DNA from: Hallerella sp963656065
GTDB lineage: Bacteria; Fibrobacterota; Fibrobacteria; Fibrobacterales; Fibrobacteraceae
Assembly: GCA_963656065.1 (NCBI GenBank)
Contig: CAVKGV010000002.1
Coordinates: 124,001-188,000, forward strand
Length of the DNA: 64,000 bases
Direction of reading: 5' to 3'
The notes under the pieces were generated by a model. It saw only the letters and a program-made list of their open reading frames with translations. It was not told the DNA's origin and searched no databases. Both the position numbers and the translations under genes were made by a program. Shown one piece after another: positions 58,748 through 64,000 of this stretch; positions within the stretch are counted from its first letter, which is position 1; the number at the start of each line of letters is the position of its first letter.

Positions 58748-60442
58748 ATGTCTCAGCTTCAAAAATTTATCGATCGGGTGGATTACGATTCCTACGAAGA
58801 TCTATACGAGAACTTCAAGATTCACATTCCCGACAATTTCAACTTTGCCTACGATGTCGTTGACGACTATGCCGTGAACGATCCGAAAAAAGTCGCCCTT
58901 GTCTGGTGCGACGACAACGATGAACGGCATTCGTTTACGTTCAAGGATATTTCCGTCGCATCGAACCGCACGGCGAATTTCCTCGCGGAACAGGGTATCC
59001 GGAAGGGCGACCGCGTCCAGCTGATGCTCCGCCGCCGCTACGAGTTCTGGTTCTTCCTCTTGGCGCTTCACCGCATCGGGGCGATTGCCGTCCCGGCGAC
59101 GAACATGCTCACGTCCGAGGACCTGGAATACCGCTTCCGCGCCGCGGACATCAAGATGGTCGTGACTTACGACGACCCGGCCCTCCAGAAGGAAATCGAA
59201 ACGGCTCGCGCCAAGTCCCCGTCCGTCGAAAAGCTGGTGACTATCGGGCAGCCGCGCCAGGGCTGGATTTCTTTCTATGACGATTACGAAATCTGCTCGC
59301 CGAAATTTCCCCGTCCGGAAGGCGAGGACGCGACGACGAACGACGACATCATGGTCATCTACTTCACGAGCGGAACGTCTAGCAATCCGAAGATGGTGGC
59401 GCATACGTTCACCTATCCGCTGGGCCACATCGTGACGGCGAAGTATTGGCAGAACGTCATCGATGGCGGTGTCCATCTGACCGTGGCGGAAACCGGCTGG
59501 GCCAAGGCTCTGTGGGGAAAGATCTACGGGCAGTGGATCGCGGGCTCCGCGGTGTTCAGCTATGACATGAACACGTTCATTCCCGGCAAGCTGCTCGAAA
59601 AGATGGCGGAGTTCAAGGTTACCACGTTCTGTGCGCCTCCGACGGTTTACCGCTACCTATTGCAACACGACATCTCCAAGTACGATCTGTCGAACCTGAA
59701 GTACTGTGTCACGGCGGGAGAAGCCTTGAACGTCGATATTTACAACCGCTGGCTCGAAAAGACCGGACATCGCCTGCATGAAGGCTACGGCCAGACGGAA
59801 CTCACGCTCACCGAAGGAAACTTCCCGTGGATGGAACCGCGGCCCGGTTCAATGGGAAAGCCTTCTCCCGGCTACCGGATAGACATCGTGCGTCCGGACG
59901 GCTCTACCTGCGATCCGGAAGAAGTCGGCGAAATCATCATTCGCATCGATGGGGGCAAGCCGTTCGGCATGTTCGGCGGTTATTACCGCGATGAAGAGCG
60001 CACGCAAAAAGTTTTCGAAGGCGGCGTTTATCACACGGGCGATACGGCGTGGAAGGACAAGGACGGCTACTGCTGGTTTATCGGTCGGACGGACGATCTG
60101 ATTAAAAGTTCCGGCTACCGGATAAGCCCGTTCGAAGTGGAAGAGGTCCTGCTGAAACACCCCGCGGTTCTCGAATGCGCCGTTACCGGCGTGGAAGATC
60201 CGTCGCGCGGCCAGGCGATTAAGGCGACGATTGTTTTGCAGAAAGGCTACGAAGCGTCCAAGGAACTTGCGAAAGATATCCAGCTGTTCACGAAAAAGGT
60301 CGCTGCGTCCTACAAGAGTCCGCGCATCATCGACTTTGTCCTGGAACTTCCGAAGACGATTAGCGGAAAGATCCGTCGCGTCGCGATTCGCGAAAAGGAC
60401 AAGCAGGAACAACAGAAACGCGATTCCGAAAAGGCGAAATAA
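58748..60442 (+). CDS. AMP-forming acyl-CoA synthetase / acetyl-CoA-synthetase-like ligase
   Basis: This 564-residue enzyme of the ANL superfamily has the P-loop YFTSGTSSNPKM (about 208-219), GYGQTELT (about 347-354), the hinge GYRISPFEVEEVL (about 455-467) and catalytic lysine TISGKIRR (about 539-546). It activates a fatty or short-chain acid to acyl-CoA through an acyl-adenylate. The sequence is nearest to medium-chain acyl-CoA synthetases, but chain length is uncertain. It sits 3 bases before fabF, so both are in one operon. Confidence 0.9.
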   Translation: MSQLQKFIDRVDYDSYEDLYENFKIHIPDNFNFAYDVVDDYAVNDPKKVALVWCDDNDERHSFTFKDISVASNRTANFLAEQGIRKGDRVQLMLRRRYEFWFFLLALHRIGAIAVPATNMLTSEDLEYRFRAADIKMVVTYDDPALQKEIETARAKSPSVEKLVTIGQPRQGWISFYDDYEICSPKFPRPEGEDATTNDDIMVIYFTSGTSSNPKMVAHTFTYPLGHIVTAKYWQNVIDGGVHLTVAETGWAKALWGKIYGQWIAGSAVFSYDMNTFIPGKLLEKMAEFKVTTFCAPPTVYRYLLQHDISKYDLSNLKYCVTAGEALNVDIYNRWLEKTGHRLHEGYGQTELTLTEGNFPWMEPRPGSMGKPSPGYRIDIVRPDGSTCDPEEVGEIIIRIDGGKPFGMFGGYYRDEERTQKVFEGGVYHTGDTAWKDKDGYCWFIGRTDDLIKSSGYRISPFEVEEVLLKHPAVLECAVTGVEDPSRGQAIKATIVLQKGYEASKELAKDIQLFTKKVAASYKSPRIIDFVLELPKTISGKIRRVAIREKDKQEQQKRDSEKAK

Positions 60443-60445
60443 TTC

Positions 60446-61693
60446 ATGAAAAGACGAGTCGTTATCACGGGAATGGGTGCGGTCACTCCGATCGGAAACT
60501 CGGTACCCGAACTGTGGAATTCCATCCGGCAAGGCGTTTGCGGAGTGGGACCGATTACTTTGTTCGATGCGGGTTCTTCGCCGGTGAAAATCGCTGCGGA
60601 AATCAAGAACTTCGCTCCCGAAGAACACGGAATCGATCCGAAGGAAGCGCGGCGCATGGCCAGGTTCACCCAATTCCTGCTCGCCGCGGCGAACGAGGCT
60701 GTTTCCGATGCGAAGCTTTCGAAAGAAGTCCTCGCCGGGGACAAAACGGGAATCGTCGCCGGGAACGGGCTTTCCGGGATGGACATTATCGATGCGTCTT
60801 TTTCCAAGTACATCGAAAGTGGGAAACGCCGGGCTTCGCCCCTTGCGATGCCGGAGCTGATACCGAACGAAGCGGCGGCGAACGTCTCTATCGCCCTAGG
60901 AATTACAGGTTCCGCATGGACCATCGCGACTGCCTGCGCCTCGGGAACGGATGCGCTCGGACTGGCTCTCGACACTATTCGCTCTGGTCGCTTGGACGTT
61001 TGCCTTGCCGGCGGATCGGAAAGCGGCATCACGGAATTTTCAATCAAGAGCTTTGCCGGAATGCACGCTCTGACGGACAAGTTCAACGACGCTCCCGAAA
61101 AGGCTTCTCGCCCGTTTGACAGGGACCGATCGGGGTTCGTCATGGGAGAAGGCGGATCGATTCTCGTACTCGAAGAACTTGAACATGCCAAGGCCCGCGG
61201 GGCGCACATTTACGCGGAACTCGCCGGCTACGGAGCGTCGGCGGACGCTTACCACATCACAAGCCCGCGTCCCGATGGGGTGACTTGTGCCAAGGCTCTG
61301 CTTCGGGCAATTGACGATGCGGAAATTTCCCCGGAGACGATAGATTATTACAATGCGCACGGAACATCTACCCGCTTGAACGATTCGACCGAAACGGCGA
61401 TGCTCAAGGAGGCGCTCGGAAAACACGCCTACAAAATCAAGGTTTCAAGTACGAAGAGCATGACCGGGCACTGCGTCGGAGCGGCTGGCGCCATCGAAGC
61501 GATCATCAGCACGCTTGCCATCCGGGACTCGTTCTTCCCGGCGACAATTAATCTGGAAAATCCGGACGAGACTTGCGACTTAGATTACGTTCCGAACCAA
61601 GGCGTTCCGGGAAACATCGACTGCGCCGCATCGGCGTCCCTGGGCTTCGGCGGACACAACGGTGTCGTCATCATCAAAAAATTCAAGGATTAA
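60446..61693 (+). CDS. fabF: Beta-ketoacyl-ACP synthase II FabF
   Basis: This 415-residue condensing enzyme has nucleophile C164 in TACASGTDALG and the two histidines in NAHGTSTRLNDSTE (about 305-318) and GHCVGAAG (about 340-347). It elongates acyl-ACP with malonyl-ACP in fatty acid synthesis. The length is typical. It is preceded closely by the acyl-CoA synthetase and followed 15 bases later by fabV. Confidence 0.94.
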   Translation: MKRRVVITGMGAVTPIGNSVPELWNSIRQGVCGVGPITLFDAGSSPVKIAAEIKNFAPEEHGIDPKEARRMARFTQFLLAAANEAVSDAKLSKEVLAGDKTGIVAGNGLSGMDIIDASFSKYIESGKRRASPLAMPELIPNEAAANVSIALGITGSAWTIATACASGTDALGLALDTIRSGRLDVCLAGGSESGITEFSIKSFAGMHALTDKFNDAPEKASRPFDRDRSGFVMGEGGSILVLEELEHAKARGAHIYAELAGYGASADAYHITSPRPDGVTCAKALLRAIDDAEISPETIDYYNAHGTSTRLNDSTETAMLKEALGKHAYKIKVSSTKSMTGHCVGAAGAIEAIISTLAIRDSFFPATINLENPDETCDLDYVPNQGVPGNIDCAASASLGFGGHNGVVIIKKFKD

Positions 61694-61708
61694 ATTCAAA
61701 GGATTCTC

Positions 61709-62902
61709 ATGATTATCAAGCCTCTCATCCGCAGCAACATCTGCATCAACGCCCATCCGCAGGGATGCGCCAAGGACGTCGAACATCAAATCGCTTACGT
61801 GGAAAAGAAAGCGGCTTTGCGCGGCAAGCTTCCGAACGCTCCGAAGAACGTTCTCGTCTTGGGATGCTCCACGGGCTACGGACTCGCCAGCCGAATTTCT
61901 GCGGCTTTTGAATGCGGTGCGAACACCATCGGCGTTTCGTTCGAAAGGGAAGGGACCGAGACGAAGAGCGGCACTCCGGGCTGGTACAACAACATGGCGT
62001 TTGATCGCGCGGCAAAGGCCAAGGGGCTCGGCTGCGTGACGTTCAACGGGGACGCTTTCTCCGACGAAATGCGGAAGCAGGTCATCGAAGCTTCCAAACA
62101 GTTTGGAAAGTTTGACCTGGTAATTTACAGCGTGGCAAGCGCGGTCCGCGTCGATCCGGTCACGGGCGAAAAATATCGCAGCGTGCTGAAACCTCTCGAA
62201 AAGACGTTCTCCGGTGCGACGATGGATGTCGTCACGGGCAAGTTCTCCATCATCACCGCGGAAGTCGCAAACGAAGAAGAAAAACGCCAGACGGTAAAGG
62301 TCATGGGCGGCGAAGACTGGGCGCGCTGGATTCACCAGCTTTCCGAAGCGGGCGTCCTTGCCGAAGGCGTCAAGACTGTCGCCTATTCCTACATCGGACC
62401 GACCTACACCCACGCCATTTACCGCGACGGCACCATCGGCGCGGCCAAGAAGGACATCGAACGGACTGCCCGCGAACTCGACGCGGAACTCTCGAAAACC
62501 CTCCACGGCGAAGCGTACATCTCCGTGAACAAGGGGCTTGTGACGCGTTCCTCGGCGGTCATTCCGCTGATTCCGCTCTACATCTCCATCCTCTTCAAGA
62601 TTATGAAGCGGAACGGCACGCACGAAGGTTGCATCGAACAGATGGAACGTCTGTTTGCGGAACGCCTTTACACGGGAAAGCCTGTGCCGACCGACGACGA
62701 GCACCGCATCCGCATCGACGAACTGGAACTCGACCCGAAGGTCCAGGACGAAGTCGCCAAGTATATGCCGATCGTAAACGAAAACAACATCGCCGAACTC
62801 GGAGACATCGAAGGTTATCGCCACGATTTCCTTGCGACAAACGGCTTTGACATCGAAGGCATCGACTACGACAAGGATGTCGAACGGATGGACACGATTT
62901 AA
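61709..62902 (+). CDS. fabV: Trans-2-enoyl-ACP/CoA reductase FabV
   Basis: This 397-residue NADH-dependent enoyl reductase replaces FabI in several anaerobes and resists triclosan. The NAD motif is VLVLGCSTGYGLASRI (about 48-63). The catalytic pattern YSYIGPTYTHAIYRDGTIGAAKKD (about 230-253) carries the Y-x8-K arrangement. No fabI is seen nearby. It ends the lipid operon, followed by a terminator. Confidence 0.96.
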   Translation: MIIKPLIRSNICINAHPQGCAKDVEHQIAYVEKKAALRGKLPNAPKNVLVLGCSTGYGLASRISAAFECGANTIGVSFEREGTETKSGTPGWYNNMAFDRAAKAKGLGCVTFNGDAFSDEMRKQVIEASKQFGKFDLVIYSVASAVRVDPVTGEKYRSVLKPLEKTFSGATMDVVTGKFSIITAEVANEEEKRQTVKVMGGEDWARWIHQLSEAGVLAEGVKTVAYSYIGPTYTHAIYRDGTIGAAKKDIERTARELDAELSKTLHGEAYISVNKGLVTRSSAVIPLIPLYISILFKIMKRNGTHEGCIEQMERLFAERLYTGKPVPTDDEHRIRIDELELDPKVQDEVAKYMPIVNENNIAELGDIEGYRHDFLATNGFDIEGIDYDKDVERMDTI

Positions 62903-62923
62903 TTTCGCAAAAAATCAACTCTC

Positions 62924-62949
62924 AAACCGTCCCCAAAGGACGGTTTTTC
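62924..62949 (+). terminator. Rho-independent terminator after fabV
   Basis: AAACCGTCC pairs with GGACGGTTT across a CCAAA loop, then T-rich tail. Confidence 0.88.
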
Positions 62950-62991
62950 GCTTTTAAAAAGCAAGGACAAATTGTGTTTGGGGTGCTAAAA

Positions 62992-63021
62992 CAAAAAAAA
63001 CTCCGAAACATCGGAGTTTTT
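62992..63021 (-). terminator. Rho-independent terminator of the tRNA-Gly gene
   Basis: On the minus strand a perfect 10-bp stem AAAACTCCGA/TCGGAGTTTT with a TGTT loop is followed by T8. It begins three bases after the tRNA. Confidence 0.88.
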
Positions 63022-63023
63022 AG

Positions 63024-63095
63024 AGCGGCGGACCGGGATCGAACCGGCAACCATTAGCTTGGAAGGCTAAAGCTCTACCATTGAGCTACCGCCGC
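63024..63095 (-). tRNA. tRNA-Gly (anticodon TCC)
   Basis: The minus strand folds into a 72-base cloverleaf. It has a 7-bp acceptor stem GCGGCGG/CCGCCGC, a D-arm GCTC/GAGC and an anticodon arm TTAGC/GCTAA with loop CTTCCAA (anticodon TCC). The T-arm is GCCGG/CCGGT with TTCGATC. The CCA end is not encoded. It reads GGA (and probably GGG) codons. Confidence 0.95.
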
Positions 63096-63219
63096 AGCGA
63101 TTCCAATTATACAAAAAAAAGTGCGATTTCCAAAGGGGAACTTGCGGAAAAGTTGAACTTTTTCCCGAGATTTGCTAAATTTCCCGCCAAAATCAACCAT
63201 CTTCATGAGGTAGTGCAAC

Positions 63220-63858
63220 TTGTATCCCAATCCCCGCCTACGGCAAATGCCGAACCGTCCTGCGGACGGAACCCGTATCAACGAAGCCATCCACATTTCC
63301 CCGATTCGTCTGGTGAAGGATGACGGCTCGCAGGTAATCATTGATACGCGCAAAGCTTTGCAGATGGCAAAGGACGCCGGACTGGACCTGGTGGAAGTTT
63401 CGCCGAACGCGAAGCCTCCCGTCTGCCGCATCATCAATTACGGCAAGTACAAGTTCGAGCAGCTCAAGCGCAGCAAGGCGGCAAAGGCGAAACAGCATGT
63501 CGTAAAGCTCAAGGAAATCAAGATGCACCCGAAGACCGCGGAGAACGATTATCTGTATCGTATCAAGCAGATGCGCGGCTTCCTCGAAGATGGCATGAAA
63601 GTCCGTCTGATTATGCAGTTCCGTGGACGCGAAATGGCGCACATGGATTACGGTCGCCGGCTGATGGAACGCGCCAAGCAGGACTTGGCGGATGTCGGCG
63701 AATTGGAAACGGATTCGCGGATGGAAGGGAACACGCTTCTCTACATCTACGGTCCCAAACGCGGTGCCGCTCAAAAGGCCGCAGCGCAAAAGCCCGCAAC
63801 CGAGCCAAAGGCAGCAGGTGAGGCTAAACAACAAACCCAAGAGGTAAACAATGCCTAA
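63220..63858 (+). CDS. infC: Translation initiation factor IF-3, TTG start
   Basis: This 212-residue IF-3 has an N-terminal domain (INEAIHISPIRLVKDDGSQVIIDTRKAL and following), a basic linker (FEQLKRSKAAKAKQ) and a C-terminal domain with EIKMHPKTAENDYLYRIKQMRGFLEDGMKVRLIMQFRGREMAH. An Ala/Lys/Gln-rich tail of about 30 residues follows the usual end. The start is TTG 63220, 9 bases after GAGGT. The only ATG (63247) has no ribosome-binding site. Rare starts are a known autoregulation device of infC. The gene overlaps rpmI by 8 bases, forming the classic infC-rpmI(-rplT) operon. Confidence 0.95.
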   Translation: MYPNPRLRQMPNRPADGTRINEAIHISPIRLVKDDGSQVIIDTRKALQMAKDAGLDLVEVSPNAKPPVCRIINYGKYKFEQLKRSKAAKAKQHVVKLKEIKMHPKTAENDYLYRIKQMRGFLEDGMKVRLIMQFRGREMAHMDYGRRLMERAKQDLADVGELETDSRMEGNTLLYIYGPKRGAAQKAAAQKPATEPKAAGEAKQQTQEVNNA

Positions 63859-64000
63859 GATGAAAACGCACGGTGGTGCCAAGAAGCGCTTCCGCGTGAC
63901 CGGCAGCGGCCACGTGAAGTTCAAGCGCGCTGGTCTGCGCCACATTCTTACCAAGATGACGACAAAGCGCAAGCGCAATCTGCGCAAGGCTGGAACCATC
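63851..64000 (+). CDS. rpmI: 50S ribosomal protein L35 (partial, runs off the window)
   Basis: The first 50 residues (MPKMKTHGGAKKRFRVTGSG, then HVKFKRAGLRH and so on) match L35. The ATG lies inside the end of infC, with GAGGT 7-8 bases ahead. The gene lacks only about the last 15 residues, and rplT is expected next. Confidence 0.96.
   Translation, partial: MPKMKTHGGAKKRFRVTGSGHVKFKRAGLRHILTKMTTKRKRNLRKAGTI

Noticed and set aside
61580..62824. A 414-codon minus-strand frame opposite fabV
   Set aside because: Mirror frame of a certain gene with no family resemblance and no ribosome-binding site.
1..64000. CRISPR arrays, rRNA genes, prophage or complete insertion sequences
   Set aside because: No regularly spaced repeats, rRNA-like stretches, integrase or transposase genes were seen anywhere in the window.

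Overview
The window looks like a piece of a Fibrobacter-type chromosome (phylum Fibrobacterota, a gut fibre degrader). Four signs point there: a cluster of secreted xylanases and a cellulase (GH10, GH30, GH43, GH5) carrying CBM6 modules and short C-terminal tails; a TIGR02147-family gene, a paralogous family described from Fibrobacter succinogenes; an outer-membrane, lipoprotein-rich Gram-negative gene set; and succinct operons of roughly 50% GC with AT-rich spacers. Genus is an inference from gene content, not from a database search.

Left end (1-8.2 kb): an origin-proximal block. rsmG-parA-parB-M23 peptidase run leftward as one tight operon. Three perfect parS palindromes lie at 3128, 3357 and 4797, and two DnaA-box matches lie nearby. 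Next come a half-size EamA transporter, a small gene with its own promoter and a hairpin leader, a lipid A-type acyltransferase, a TSCPD protein, a gluzincin peptidase and a tandem Hsp20 pair behind a sigma54-like promoter.

8.2-28 kb: mixed housekeeping and accessory genes. These include a flavin reductase, a secreted trypsin-like protease, aldose epimerase, a DksA-like protein, a SIR2-like protein without a clear start codon, DMT, MATE and MFS transporters, mscL, rubrerythrin and a ferredoxin/geranylgeranyl-reductase pair. Also here are a small exported/HExxH gene pair with a frameshift, glycogen phosphorylase, a VapBC toxin-antitoxin pair, two lipoproteins, a long PRPP synthetase and NhaA.

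28-33.7 kb holds the most unusual locus. It is a five-gene, mostly overlapping operon: DUF4956 membrane protein, HlyD-like periplasmic adaptor, TolC-like outer-membrane protein, VTC-type polyphosphate-polymerase-fold protein and a lipoprotein with lamin-tail domains. It reads like a trans-envelope machine built around a triphosphate-tunnel enzyme.

33.7-41 kb: a NYN-domain protein overlapping a convergent beta-barrel gene, a repeat-rich 0.6 kb spacer, an iron/cobalamin-type binding protein, a cNMP/DUF4388 protein, purM, RNase G and a decayed acyltransferase.

41-51.4 kb: a leftward polysaccharide-degradation region. A TIGR02147 protein and a lipoprotein precede GH43, GH30 and GH10 enzymes in one apparent transcription unit. 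A separate GH5 cellulase lies upstream.

51.4-64 kb: pyrC, rsmA, a SIMPL protein, a phosphohexomutase, a PorV/PorQ-like protein and a small repeat protein. A fatty-acid operon follows (acyl-ACP thioesterase, DUF2334 protein, acyl-CoA synthetase, fabF, fabV), then tRNA-Gly(TCC), and finally infC (TTG start) overlapping rpmI, which runs off the end.
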